A stretch of 64,000 nucleotides of DNA from positions 744,001 to 808,000 of the forward strand of contig NZ_CP063849.1 of assembly GCF_015277775.1 (NCBI RefSeq), in the 5' to 3' direction. Under the pieces are notes generated by a model. The model did no database searches. It was not told the origin of the DNA and saw only the letters and a program-made list of their open reading frames with translations. A program made the translations under genes and the position numbers. Of this stretch, positions 1 through 8,080 are shown piece after piece. This stretch comes from Paludibaculum fermentans. Lineage in GTDB: Bacteria > Acidobacteriota > Terriglobia > Bryobacterales > Bryobacteraceae. Every line of letters starts with the position of its first letter. The stretch's first letter is position 1.

Positions 1-1
1 G

Positions 2-799
2 ATCATGCACGAGCACCCCAACCGCACCATCGTCATCCGGGTTGGGGAAGGGAACGCGCCGGTCGAGGCTCGGACCACCCTCCAGTGCTGGATGCCCTTC
101 GGCCGCCGCCAGCAGATCTGCTGCGAGCAGATCGACATCTGCGCCACCCGCGAGAACCTCTCCGCCGTGCCACCCATCATCTTCGGACTCATGGTGGCCG
201 ACCTCCCCGTCGCCCTCTGGTGCCGCGACCTCTCGCTGGCTTCACTCGAAGAACTGCGCCCCGTCCTGCGCCTCGCCGGCAAAGTGATGGTGGACAGCTC
301 CTCCCAGCGCGACGCCGTCAAGGCCCTGGAGTGCCTCAAGAAGCTCTCCGGCGGCACGTGGACCCTGGCCGACCTCACCTGGGCCCGCATCACCCGCTGG
401 CGCGAAACCATCGCCCAGGTGCTGCGCCGCGGCGAGCCGATGGAGTGGTGCGAAGTCACCTACGCCGGTAAAGGCATCTCCACCGCCGCCGGCTATCTGG
501 CTGCCTGGCTCAAACGCGTCTCGGGCTCCGATGTTCCTCTTCGTTGCGAGGACGAGGAGTGTCCTCCGGCCGGCATGGGCCGCATCCGGGCTGTCCGCCT
601 TCAGGGCGGCAGCCAGGTCGTCTCCCTGCGCCGCACCGGCCGCACCTCGCTCAGCATCGAGGCCGGACGCATGGGGTCGACGGCGGTCTTCCCGCTGCAC
701 ACCGACTCCATGCTGCTGCACGAGGAGCTCAACGTCTTCGGGCGCGACCCGCTGTTTCAGGACGCGCTGGCGACCCTGCCTGAGGTCGTGCGCGGATGA
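2..799 (+). CDS. opcA: Glucose-6-phosphate dehydrogenase assembly protein OpcA (5' truncated by window edge)
   Basis: The frame is open to the window edge, so the true start lies upstream. OpcA is the accessory protein that promotes assembly and activity of glucose-6-phosphate dehydrogenase in the oxidative pentose-phosphate pathway. Recognisable family features are an early beta-rich segment with CCEQI, the stretch PPIIFGLMVADLPVALWCRDL, and a central LGG-type VMVDSSSQ segment. About 265 residues are visible, close to a complete C-terminal two thirds. It overlaps pgl by four bases (ATGA), which fits translational coupling in a zwf-opcA-pgl type operon; zwf would lie upstream outside the window. 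The identification is confident; the N-terminus is not visible. Confidence 0.85.
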   Translation: MMHEHPNRTIVIRVGEGNAPVEARTTLQCWMPFGRRQQICCEQIDICATRENLSAVPPIIFGLMVADLPVALWCRDLSLASLEELRPVLRLAGKVMVDSSSQRDAVKALECLKKLSGGTWTLADLTWARITRWRETIAQVLRRGEPMEWCEVTYAGKGISTAAGYLAAWLKRVSGSDVPLRCEDEECPPAGMGRIRAVRLQGGSQVVSLRRTGRTSLSIEAGRMGSTAVFPLHTDSMLLHEELNVFGRDPLFQDALATLPEVVRG

Positions 800-1497
800 C
801 CGATCGAATCCACGTATTCAGCGACGCCCAGGGCGCGGCGGAAGGCTGCGCCCGGGCGATCGCTGACCGCCTGAACGAAGCCATTGCCCTGCGCGGCACG
901 GCCTCGCTCGCCGTATCCGGCGGCAGCACGCCCAAGCTCATGTTCCGCGAGATGGTCGAATTGGGCCTCGATTGGTCGAAAATCCAGCTCTTCTGGGTGG
1001 ACGAGCGCGTCGTCCCGCCCACCGACGACCAGAGCAACTACCGCATGACCCGCGAAAACCTGATCGTCCCGGGCCATTTGCCCGAGACCCAGGTCCACCG
1101 CGTTCGCGGCGAAATGGAAGCCGTCGCGGCCGCCGCGCTCTACCAGAGCGAAATCGAAGCCGCTCTCGGTCCGGAGCCTCGCTTTGACGTGGTCCAATGC
1201 GGAGTCGGCGACGACGGCCACACCGCGTCGCTCTTCCCCGGAGAACCCATGGTGGCCGACCGCATCGGCCTCGTGGCCGCCCTCTGGGTCGCCAAGAAGA
1301 ACCAGTGGCGCGTCACCCTGCTTCCGAAACCCATCCTGGCCGCACGCAGCCTGTATGTCCTCTCCAGCGGAGCCGATAAGGCCGTCGCCGTCCAGTCGGC
1401 CCTGCAGGGCCCGGACAATCCCCTGGGCGTCCCCTCCCAAATGCTCCGCGACGCCGAATGGTTCAGCGACGCGGCCGCCGTGCAACATCTCGCATAA
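796..1497 (+). CDS. pgl: 6-phosphogluconolactonase
   Basis: Hydrolyses 6-phosphogluconolactone to 6-phosphogluconate, step two of the oxidative pentose-phosphate pathway, in the cytosol. The 233-residue length is normal for the family (SOL/DevB, NagB fold). Visible motifs are the N-terminal SGGSTPK phosphate loop, the FWVDERVVP segment, and the catalytic-region VVQCGVGDDGHTASLFPG. The start ATG overlaps the opcA stop as ATGA. The pathway partner gnd sits about 6.6 kb downstream in the window. Confidence is high. Confidence 0.93.
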   Translation: MTDRIHVFSDAQGAAEGCARAIADRLNEAIALRGTASLAVSGGSTPKLMFREMVELGLDWSKIQLFWVDERVVPPTDDQSNYRMTRENLIVPGHLPETQVHRVRGEMEAVAAAALYQSEIEAALGPEPRFDVVQCGVGDDGHTASLFPGEPMVADRIGLVAALWVAKKNQWRVTLLPKPILAARSLYVLSSGADKAVAVQSALQGPDNPLGVPSQMLRDAEWFSDAAAVQHLA

Positions 1498-1499
1498 AG

Positions 1500-1549
1500 T
1501 ACGAAGTTCTTCGTTGACAGTACGAAGGACTTCGTATATCGTCGGGATG
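1500..1549 (+). promoter_or_regulatory. BlaI-type operator/promoter with two dyads
   Basis: Two near-identical inverted repeats, ACGAAGTTCTTCGT (1501-1514) and ACGAAGGACTTCGT (1522-1535), are centred 21 bp apart, about two helical turns. A perfect -35 hexamer TTGACA (1514-1519) lies between them. A TATATC (1535-1540) or TATCGT (1537-1542) -10 abuts the second dyad. Transcription would start next to the GTG at 1549, giving a leaderless or nearly leaderless mRNA; no Shine-Dalgarno is seen. Steric overlap with the promoter fits autorepression by the adjacent BlaI protein. The dyads are seen directly; their function is inferred. Confidence 0.7.
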
Positions 1550-1920
1550 TGAGACCAACCGCATCGGAATTAGAGATCCTCGGTGTGCTTTGGGAGCAGG
1601 GCCCCAGCACCGTGAGGCAGGTCCATGAAGTGCTGGATGGCCGCAAGCCAACCGGCTACACCACTGTCCTGAAGCTCCTGCAAATCATGTCGGAAAAAGG
1701 ACTTGTCGCGCGGGAGGAGTCTGCCCGCGCCCACGTCTACCGTGCCGCGGCGGCGCGCGAGGAGACTCAGGGCCAGCTTGTGGGCGACCTCGTCGACCGC
1801 GCCTTTGGCGGCAGCGCGGCCGAACTCGTCATGCGCGCCCTTTCTACCCGCCCCGCGTCTCAGGAAGAGTTGGACGAGATCCGCAGGATGCTCGATTCCT
1901 ATCGGGGAGGGGCCGTATGA
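1549..1920 (+). CDS. BlaI/MecI/CopY family transcriptional repressor
   Basis: A winged-helix repressor of 123 residues with the family signature PTASELEILGVLWEQG, followed by TVRQVHEVL and the recognition-helix region GYTTVLKLLQIM. The C-terminal half forms the dimer and cleavage region. Such repressors are inactivated by proteolysis triggered by a cognate M56 membrane protease. The GTG start is set by homology, because upstream sequence is promoter and operator. The next gene overlaps by ATGA and encodes exactly such a protease. It probably represses its own two-gene operon through the dyads directly upstream. The ligand or stimulus is unknown. Confidence 0.88.
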   Translation: MRPTASELEILGVLWEQGPSTVRQVHEVLDGRKPTGYTTVLKLLQIMSEKGLVAREESARAHVYRAAAAREETQGQLVGDLVDRAFGGSAAELVMRALSTRPASQEELDEIRRMLDSYRGGAV

Positions 1921-3605
1921 TCTACCGGGATGCCCTTGGGTGGGCTCTCATTCACTTCCTCTGGCAAGGCGCCGCCCTCGGGCTGGCGGCCGCCCTCATC
2001 CTCGGCCGCCTGCGCCGGCCGGAAACCCGCTACCTCGTCTGCTGCGCGGCGCTGGCTGCCATGATCGCGGCGCCCGCCGTCACCTTCGCGCTCAGGATCT
2101 CCGGCCCGGCGGTGGTGCCGCTGGTTCTGGACGGCACTCGCGGCGTCTTCCTGGATCGGCCCCTGCCGGAGCCAACGATCTGGCAGCAGGCGGCCGGCCT
2201 GCTGGATGCCTGGCTGCCCGGCCTGACCACGGCCTGGTTCATCGGAGCATGCCTCCTGCTCCTGCGCGCCGCCGGCGGCTGGTGGTGGGCCCTGCGCCAG
2301 ACCACGGCCCGCCGGCAGCCGCTCGACGGTTACTGGTTGGCCCAGGTGGAACGGCTGCGCGTTCGCATGGCGATCCCTGGCGTGGTGCGGGCCTACGCCT
2401 CGTCCACCGCCCTGGTCCCCCAGGTCTTTGGCTGGTGGCGGCCGGTCCTGCTCCTGCCGGTCTGCGCCCTGGCCAACCTGGCGCCCGAGCATCTGGAGGC
2501 ACTGATAGCACACGAGCTAGCCCACGTGAGGCGCCGCGACTACCTGGTCAACCTCCTGCAGACCATGGTCGAGAGCTTGCTCTTTTATCACCCTGCCGTC
2601 TGGTGGGTCTCTGACCGCGCCCGGCAGGAACGCGAGATGTGTTGTGACGAGGCGGCCGTCGAGGCGTGCGGCGACCGCCTGCTGTACTCCACCGCGCTGT
2701 TGCGGTTGGAGGAGTCGCGAGTGGAGTTTGCCATGGCCGCCACTGGCACCGGACTGAAAGATCGAATCGGGAGACTACTTGGTATGGAAGAACGCAAGAA
2801 CGGAATATCCCCGGCCTGGCCGGCTGTCGCCCTGGTGTTATGCGGCGGGCTGGTTTGGGCTCAACTCGCGCCGCCGGCTCCTCCGGCCCCGCCTGCGCCG
2901 CCGCCGGCTGTGGCGAAGAAACGGAAACAGTCGCCACCGCCGCCGCCTGCGCCCGAGGCCCCGGAGGCGCCCGAGGCACCACCCCCTCCACCTCCTCCCC
3001 CGGCTATCATCGCCGGCGTCGTGGATGGGATCACCGGCGGCGTGATCGCGGAGGTTCCGGCCCGGGACCAGGCGGAACTCAAAGAGCAGTTGGCGGAGGT
3101 ACAAGCGAACATCGCCCGGCTCGAACAGCAGCGTGCCCGGCTGCAGGTTCAGTTAGGTCAATCCGCGGCCAATGCGCTGCTGGATTCAGCGCAGTCGCAA
3201 CGTGAGATGGAGAGGGCGAAGCTGGATGACGAGGCAGCCAGCCAGATGCGGCTGCAGGCGAAGCATGACGCGGAAGAGTTTGGCCGCCAGAAGCTGGCGA
3301 TGGAGCAGGAAATGGCGCAGGCCAGGCACGACCGGGCCATGTCGATGATGGAAATGGACCAGGCGAAGCACGATGCCGAGGCGGCTACGGCCGAACGCGA
3401 GCGGCGCATCGAGTTCGCCAACCAGAAGTTCAAGGAGTCGGGCAAGCGCGGCTCCGATACGGATCGCGGCAAGTACTACATCCAGCACGGCCCGCCAGAC
3501 ACGGTCAACGTTGAGCCGGATGGCGAAGTGTGGCGGTATCAGACCGGCCTGATGGTCAGCTTCGATACCAAAGGCAAGCTGCGTACGATCAAGGGTAAGG
3601 TCTAG
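1917..3605 (+). CDS. M56 family (BlaR1-like) membrane metallopeptidase with coiled-coil tail
   Basis: The N-terminal 300 residues form the M56 core: several membrane segments, the zinc motif HELAH at about 199-203 in IAHELAHVRRRDYL, and a downstream REMCCDE segment. A further hydrophobic segment near 300-315 precedes a Pro/Ala-rich linker (about 317-362), a charged heptad-like coiled coil (about 385-500), and a C-terminal block near 517-542 with YYIQHGPPD and EVWRYQTG. That block resembles the GPPD/W-x-Y signature of GWxTD-domain proteins (inference). No beta-lactam-sensor transpeptidase domain is present. Its stop is followed by a strong terminator. It is coupled to the upstream BlaI gene and probably senses an envelope signal and cleaves that repressor. 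Confidence 0.85.
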   Translation: MIYRDALGWALIHFLWQGAALGLAAALILGRLRRPETRYLVCCAALAAMIAAPAVTFALRISGPAVVPLVLDGTRGVFLDRPLPEPTIWQQAAGLLDAWLPGLTTAWFIGACLLLLRAAGGWWWALRQTTARRQPLDGYWLAQVERLRVRMAIPGVVRAYASSTALVPQVFGWWRPVLLLPVCALANLAPEHLEALIAHELAHVRRRDYLVNLLQTMVESLLFYHPAVWWVSDRARQEREMCCDEAAVEACGDRLLYSTALLRLEESRVEFAMAATGTGLKDRIGRLLGMEERKNGISPAWPAVALVLCGGLVWAQLAPPAPPAPPAPPPAVAKKRKQSPPPPPAPEAPEAPEAPPPPPPPPAIIAGVVDGITGGVIAEVPARDQAELKEQLAEVQANIARLEQQRARLQVQLGQSAANALLDSAQSQREMERAKLDDEAASQMRLQAKHDAEEFGRQKLAMEQEMAQARHDRAMSMMEMDQAKHDAEAATAERERRIEFANQKFKESGKRGSDTDRGKYYIQHGPPDTVNVEPDGEVWRYQTGLMVSFDTKGKLRTIKGKV

Positions 3606-3625
3606 CAGCCACCGTCAAGCAAAGG

Positions 3626-3661
3626 AAAGGGCCGGGTTCCCCAGGGAACCCGGCCCTTTTT
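3626..3661 (+). terminator. Rho-independent terminator of the BlaI-M56 operon
   Basis: GGGCCGGGTTCCC (3629-3641) pairs perfectly with GGGAACCCGGCCC (3644-3656), extended by AAA/TTT pairing and followed by a run of five T. It lies 20 bases after the M56 stop. Confidence 0.9.
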
Positions 3662-3703
3662 GTGCGCAAGCCGGAACGCGGAATGGATTGGCCGGTTCAA
3701 CGG

Positions 3704-3738
3704 AAAACCGCGCTCCGGCACGGGGCTGGAGCGCGGTT
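3704..3738 (-). terminator. Rho-independent terminator for the minus-strand TPR gene
   Basis: AACCGCGCTCC (3706-3716) pairs with GGAGCGCGGTT (3728-3738). Read on the minus strand, the hairpin is followed by TTTT and lies just after the stop of the gene at 3761-4918. With the neighbouring plus-strand hairpin it separates convergent transcription units. Confidence 0.75.
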
Positions 3739-3760
3739 AAAGGACTGAACCAGGGCAGGA

Positions 3761-4918
3761 CTACTTCTTCGTAGCCTTCTTGCCGCCCTTCTTGGCGTCG
3801 GGATTCACGAAGGTGGTTTCGATCGTTCCACCCACCAGCTGAAGCAGGCCCTTGGCGGCTTCGACGTTCGGCCCGTTCGGGTCGAGCTCGAGGTACTTCT
3901 CGCAGGCTTCCTTCATGCCGGCCGGCGGCACTGGCTTGTCACCCTGCAGGGTCATCTTGCCGCTGAGCGCACTGCAATACTGGAACCAGGCCGGGGCATA
4001 CTTCGGATCCAGTTCGGTCGCCTTATGGAAGGCTTCCACGGCCGGATCGGTCTGGCCCGTGTTGATCAGCACGGCGCCGAGGTTGAACATATACTTGCCG
4101 CCGCCCGCGGGTTCGAGGGAGACAGCCTTTTCGAGTTCAGCCTTGGCTTCCGGGATCTTCTTCTGCGACGCGAGGACGAGGCCGTAGTTGTTGTGCAGGC
4201 CGGCGTCGGCAGGCTGCAGTTCCAATGCCTTCAGATAGCTCTCGGCGGCGCTGGTCAGCGCGGCATCCTTGTCGGCGCCAGTCTTGGTCTTGGCCAGGGC
4301 GTCGTAGGTTGCAGCCAACTGAATCCACACGGCGGACTGCTTCGGATCCAGTTCACCCGCCTTCTTGAACGAGTCAATCGCGGTGGGGTAATCCTTGGCT
4401 TCCTTGGCGGTCATACCGGCGTTGTAAGCGTCGTTCAGAGCCTTGTTCTTCTGCATCTGAGCGGAGCGCTCTTTCAACTGCTTCTCATAGGCCGCCTTCT
4501 GCTCGGGGGTCATTTCCTTTGCCAGTTCCTGGCTGATCTGACCGGTTTCGGCAGCCTTTTGCGCAGCCTGCCGCTTCGCGGCCATTTTGCGGAGATCGAA
4601 GCTGACTTCCTGGGGTTCGCCCATCTGGCTGCGGATTCCGTTGACGGAGTCGACAACCTGTCCACCGACTTCGCAGGTAATGATGAACTGACCGGGCACT
4701 GGCATGCCGCTATAGGTCCACTCACCTTTTTTATTGGTCTTGGTGTTCCAATTACCCTTGATGTCCTTGCGTTCGATCTTGATGACGGCGCCTTGAAGGC
4801 CTTTGCCGTCCTCACCGATAACTTTGCCAGTAAATGTGCCCATCTGGCCGAAAGCCAAACCCGCCATCACCAGGCAGGTGGCCGCCGTTAGAGCAGCTTT
4901 GCGGAGCTTGCGCAACAT
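3761..4918 (-). CDS. Secreted TPR protein with carboxypeptidase-regulatory-like domain
   Basis: The start is chosen at the ATG giving MLRKLRKAALTAATCLVMAG, a clear signal peptide (about 1-24), with GGAGG ten bases upstream; the longer upstream frame is not needed. After the signal comes a CarboxypepD_reg-like beta domain (about 27-108, GKVIGEDGKGLQGAVIKIER). Next is a charged helical stretch, then several TPR units (about 165-345, for example YPTAIDSFKKAGELDPKQSAVWIQLAATYDAL). The tail is Lys-rich. This combination is common in Acidobacteriota. It is probably a periplasmic or surface scaffolding protein; the partner is unknown. It is monocistronic with its own terminator. Confidence 0.85.
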   Translation of the reverse strand: MLRKLRKAALTAATCLVMAGLAFGQMGTFTGKVIGEDGKGLQGAVIKIERKDIKGNWNTKTNKKGEWTYSGMPVPGQFIITCEVGGQVVDSVNGIRSQMGEPQEVSFDLRKMAAKRQAAQKAAETGQISQELAKEMTPEQKAAYEKQLKERSAQMQKNKALNDAYNAGMTAKEAKDYPTAIDSFKKAGELDPKQSAVWIQLAATYDALAKTKTGADKDAALTSAAESYLKALELQPADAGLHNNYGLVLASQKKIPEAKAELEKAVSLEPAGGGKYMFNLGAVLINTGQTDPAVEAFHKATELDPKYAPAWFQYCSALSGKMTLQGDKPVPPAGMKEACEKYLELDPNGPNVEAAKGLLQLVGGTIETTFVNPDAKKGGKKATKK

Positions 4919-5075
4919 AAGAAAGAGACCTCCAACTCTGAATCGAACCAATCCAAACATAAGGTTACTACAACGCGATTCCGCGTTGCCAGACGATTTC
5001 GTAGAGTTCCGGCCGCCGCTTCTGCTGCTGAAATCAGATGCGGCGGCCGGGTCTGAAGTTGCCCGGCCATGCGGA

Positions 5076-5990
5076 CTATGGCAGGAATTGCGCGAGGTAG
5101 CCCCCACTCTGCAACAGGGCGGCCTGGCGCAGCTCGAGGTTACCCTCATAGGCCCGGTCTTCCACTTCGATACACACCGGACCGTCGTAAACTTCAGTCA
5201 ACACAGAAAATAGCTTGCTCCAGTTCACGTCGCCTAAACCCGGCAGCTTGGGCGTGTGGTACTGGTTCGGATATGCCAGCAGGCCGACTTCGTTCAGGCG
5301 GTCCTGGTCCAGCCGGGCGTCCTTGGCATGGAAATGGAACAGCTTCGCCTTAAATTCGCGCAGCACGCCGACGTAATCCATACCCTGCCATACGAAATGG
5401 GAGGGGTCAAAATTCAGGCCGAAGCTTTCCGACGGGATGTCGTTGAACATGCGGCGCCAGATGGCGGGCGAGGTGGCGAGATTCTTGCCTCCGGGCCATT
5501 CGTCGCGGGTGAACGACATGGGGCAGTTCTCGATGCCGATCTTGACGCCGTTGGCTTCAGCCAGGGCGATGAGCGGCTTCCAGGTTTTGAGGAAGCGCGG
5601 CCAGTTCTCGTCGACGCTCTTCGTGTGGTCGCGGCCGATGAAGGTGTTGACGACCGGCACTTCCAACAGCGCGGCGGCCTTGATCACCTTCTTGAGGTGG
5701 TCGGTATAGACCTTCGCTTCGGCCAGGTTCGCCGTCAGCGGGTTGGGGTAGTAGCCCAGGCCGCTGATGGAGACACCCGTCTCGGCGCACTCTTCCTTGA
5801 TGCGGGCCGCGTCGGACTTCTTGAGGTCGACGACGTCGATGTGGGTGACCCCGGCGTAGCGGCGTTCCGCTTTCCCCTTGGGCCAGCACATCAACTCGAC
5901 GCAATCGAAGCCGCTCTCGGCGGCAAACTCCAGCACCTCGGTGAGGGTCTGGTCCGCGAGGATCGCGCTGACGAATCCCAATTTGAGCAT
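5076..5990 (-). CDS. Sugar phosphate isomerase/epimerase (xylose isomerase-like TIM barrel)
   Basis: 304 residues of the AP-endonuclease-2/xylose-isomerase-like TIM-barrel superfamily. Candidate metal-binding residues sit in [40 protein letters not shown] and the late VCIEVEDR, the usual Glu/Asp/His/Glu arrangement. AAGGAG lies seven bases before the ATG. It is only 12 bases downstream of deoC, so the two are probably co-transcribed for sugar catabolism. The exact substrate (for example a ketose or inositol derivative) cannot be read from the sequence. Confidence 0.85.
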   Translation of the reverse strand: MLKLGFVSAILADQTLTEVLEFAAESGFDCVELMCWPKGKAERRYAGVTHIDVVDLKKSDAARIKEECAETGVSISGLGYYPNPLTANLAEAKVYTDHLKKVIKAAALLEVPVVNTFIGRDHTKSVDENWPRFLKTWKPLIALAEANGVKIGIENCPMSFTRDEWPGGKNLATSPAIWRRMFNDIPSESFGLNFDPSHFVWQGMDYVGVLREFKAKLFHFHAKDARLDQDRLNEVGLLAYPNQYHTPKLPGLGDVNWSKLFSVLTEVYDGPVCIEVEDRAYEGNLELRQAALLQSGGYLAQFLP

Positions 5991-6002
5991 TCGGTAATCT
6001 CC

Positions 6003-6734
6003 TTAATATCCTGAGGGCGCAACGGCGCCTTGAAAGTGGATGGCGGGCAGCCCGAGGCGTTGACGGGCGTCCTCCAGCATGGAAGCCGTGCGGGTGGCGC
6101 CGCAGCGGGTGACGCCCAGCGCGCGCACGCGCAGCAGGGCATCCAGGTCTCGAATTCCGCCGGCGGCCTTGACCTGGACCGAGGCCGGCGAGTATTGGCG
6201 CATCAGGCGCAGATCGTCGTCCGTCGCGCCGGAAGGGGCATAGCCGGTGGAGGTCTTCACCCAATCGGCCTGCAATTCGGCGCAGATCTCGCACAGACGG
6301 ACCTTCTGCTCGTCGTTGAGATAGGCGTTCTCGAAGATGACCTTGATCTTCTGCCCGGCGGCATGGGTGGCTTCTTCAATTGTCCGGATGTCATTGGCAA
6401 CATAGCCCCAGTCGCCGCTGAGCACGGCGCTGATGTTGACGACCATGTCCAGCTCTTCGCCCCCGTCGGCCAGGGCCTGGCGGGTTTCAGCGAGCTTGAT
6501 GGCGGTCGAGTGACAGCCGTGGGGAAAGCCGATGGTGGTGCTGGCTTTTACCTGGCTGCCGCGCAGGCGTTCCGCGCAATGGCGCAGCGCGTAGGGCAGG
6601 ATGCAGACGCTGGCGGTGTCATAGGCGAGCGCAAGATTGATGCCTTGCTCCAGATCGTCCCACTTCAGGGTTGGATTCAGAAGCGAGTGGTCGATCATCT
6701 TCGCAACGTCTTCGTAGGTGTAGTCGAGTGACAT
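6003..6734 (-). CDS. deoC: Deoxyribose-phosphate aldolase
   Basis: Cleaves 2-deoxyribose-5-phosphate to glyceraldehyde-3-phosphate and acetaldehyde in nucleoside catabolism. From the chosen start (MSLDYTYEDVAKMIDHSLL) the protein has 243 residues, typical of the family. The Schiff-base lysine lies in DWVKTSTGY (about K160). The catalytic Asp and second Lys lie in EELDMVVN (about D96) and VQVKAAGG (about K189). A frame upstream to 6806 is open, but it adds a Pro/Arg-rich non-homologous leader. No good Shine-Dalgarno marks either start. It is upstream partner of the TIM-barrel gene. Confidence 0.9.
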   Translation of the reverse strand: MSLDYTYEDVAKMIDHSLLNPTLKWDDLEQGINLALAYDTASVCILPYALRHCAERLRGSQVKASTTIGFPHGCHSTAIKLAETRQALADGGEELDMVVNISAVLSGDWGYVANDIRTIEEATHAAGQKIKVIFENAYLNDEQKVRLCEICAELQADWVKTSTGYAPSGATDDDLRLMRQYSPASVQVKAAGGIRDLDALLRVRALGVTRCGATRTASMLEDARQRLGLPAIHFQGAVAPSGY

Positions 6735-6871
6735 GGCGATGCGGGCTGGACCGCATAGTCCTCCCGTTCCAAGATATCGCGTGCGGGGGCGCGGGTGGGC
6801 ATTCATACAGGCTACGGAACGAAATTAAGAGTTTCGGCGTATCATGTTCTGACATCTGGACGGATCAATCT

Positions 6872-7474
6872 ATGGACGCGGTACATCTGCTGGCCACCAC
6901 GTTGGGGTTGGGTTTCGCCGCGGGTTTGCGGCTCTACTCCACTGTTCTGGGACTCGGGCTGGCCATCCGGTTCGGGTTCCTGCGACTGCCGGAGACGCTG
7001 CATGGGCTGGAAGTGCTGGCGCATCCGGCCGTGCTGATCGCCGCTGGAGTGGCCTTTGCGGCCGAGTTCGTGGGAGACAAGATTCCCTGGGTTGACAGCG
7101 TCTGGGACTCGGTGCACACCATCATCCGGCCCATTGGCGCGGTGGTGCTGGCGGCCACGGCCTTTGCGGATCTCGATCCGGTTGTCCGGCTGGTGCTGGT
7201 GATCCTCTGCGGCGGGGTGGCGTTGTCGAGCCATGCTACCAAGGCGGCGACGCGGCTGGCGGTGAACCACAGTCCGGAGCCCTTCTCCAATGTGGCGCTG
7301 AGCCTGATGGGCGATGCGGCGGCGCCGTTCATGGTGTGGCTGACGACGTCGCACCCGATGATTGCGCTGGTCCTGGTGCTGGGGTTCCTGGTGATGTTTG
7401 CCTGGCTGGCGCGCCGCATCTGGCGGCTGTTGCGCGGTGGATTTGAACGGCTGCGGCGCTGGTCGATGGCCTAG
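6872..7474 (+). CDS. DUF4126 domain-containing membrane protein
   Basis: 200 residues, almost entirely hydrophobic. About five or six membrane segments begin with MDAVHLLATTLGLGFAAGLRLYSTVLGLGLAIRFG, matching the DUF4126 family of uncharacterised integral membrane proteins. A conserved-looking FVGDKIPWVDSVWDSVHTIIRPIGA sits in the middle. The start at 6872 is chosen over the longer frame because the family begins at this segment. It is transcribed divergently from deoC. Function is unknown. Confidence 0.8.
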   Translation: MDAVHLLATTLGLGFAAGLRLYSTVLGLGLAIRFGFLRLPETLHGLEVLAHPAVLIAAGVAFAAEFVGDKIPWVDSVWDSVHTIIRPIGAVVLAATAFADLDPVVRLVLVILCGGVALSSHATKAATRLAVNHSPEPFSNVALSLMGDAAAPFMVWLTTSHPMIALVLVLGFLVMFAWLARRIWRLLRGGFERLRRWSMA

Positions 7475-7496
7475 CGGCTAAACTGAAGTCGGATCC

Positions 7497-7964
7497 ATGC
7501 CAGAACCGACGTTGCTCACATTAGCTCCCCAACCTGCTTTGGTGATCCGGGCGACCACCGCTCCGGACCAGATCGCGGCCGTACTGCACCGCTGCCTGCC
7601 GGCGGTATGGCAATGCGCGGTGGCGCGCGGGGCGACGATCTCCGGCGCGCCGTTCACCCGGTACCTGCAGTTTGACGAGCAGGGTCTGATGGAGATCGAG
7701 GTGGGCATGCCGGTGCTCGAAGCGGTCGAGGGCCAGGATCCGGTACAGGCCGTGGAGTTGCCGGGCGGCCCGTGCGCGACGCTGGTACACGAAGGCGTCT
7801 ACGAACGGCTGCCGGCCACACACATGGCGCTGGACGAATGGCTGGAGTCGAAGGGGCGGCAACCGGCGGGGCCGCGCTGGGAATCATATGTGACCGATCC
7901 CGGCAACACCCCGGATCCGTCTGACTGGCGTACCCTGCTGGCGCAGCCTCTCGTTCCTGAGTAG
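7497..7964 (+). CDS. GyrI-like small-molecule-binding domain protein
   Basis: 155 residues matching the GyrI-like/SHS2 effector-binding domain without a DNA-binding part. Family marks are the early ATTAPDQIAAVLHRCLPAVW, GAPFTRYL, MEIEVGMPV, and the late GPRWESYVTDPGNTPDPSDWRT. Standalone members bind or hydrolyse small ligands, or act as modulators. It follows the DUF4126 gene by 22 bases and may be co-transcribed. Ligand unknown. Confidence 0.8.
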   Translation: MPEPTLLTLAPQPALVIRATTAPDQIAAVLHRCLPAVWQCAVARGATISGAPFTRYLQFDEQGLMEIEVGMPVLEAVEGQDPVQAVELPGGPCATLVHEGVYERLPATHMALDEWLESKGRQPAGPRWESYVTDPGNTPDPSDWRTLLAQPLVPE

Positions 7965-8080
7965 ACAAAGCAGCGCCTCTGATTGCTGCAGCCGGCGGCT
8001 TGGATTCCGAATCTATACCCCATAGTGCTGTCTCGCCGTAGTTGCGGCTACCATAAGGACAGATCCAGCAGAGGAGCGCT

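Noticed and set aside
1549..3605. Beta-lactam resistance operon
   Set aside because: BlaI and M56 are present, but no beta-lactamase or penicillin-binding sensor domain occurs in this or the second operon.
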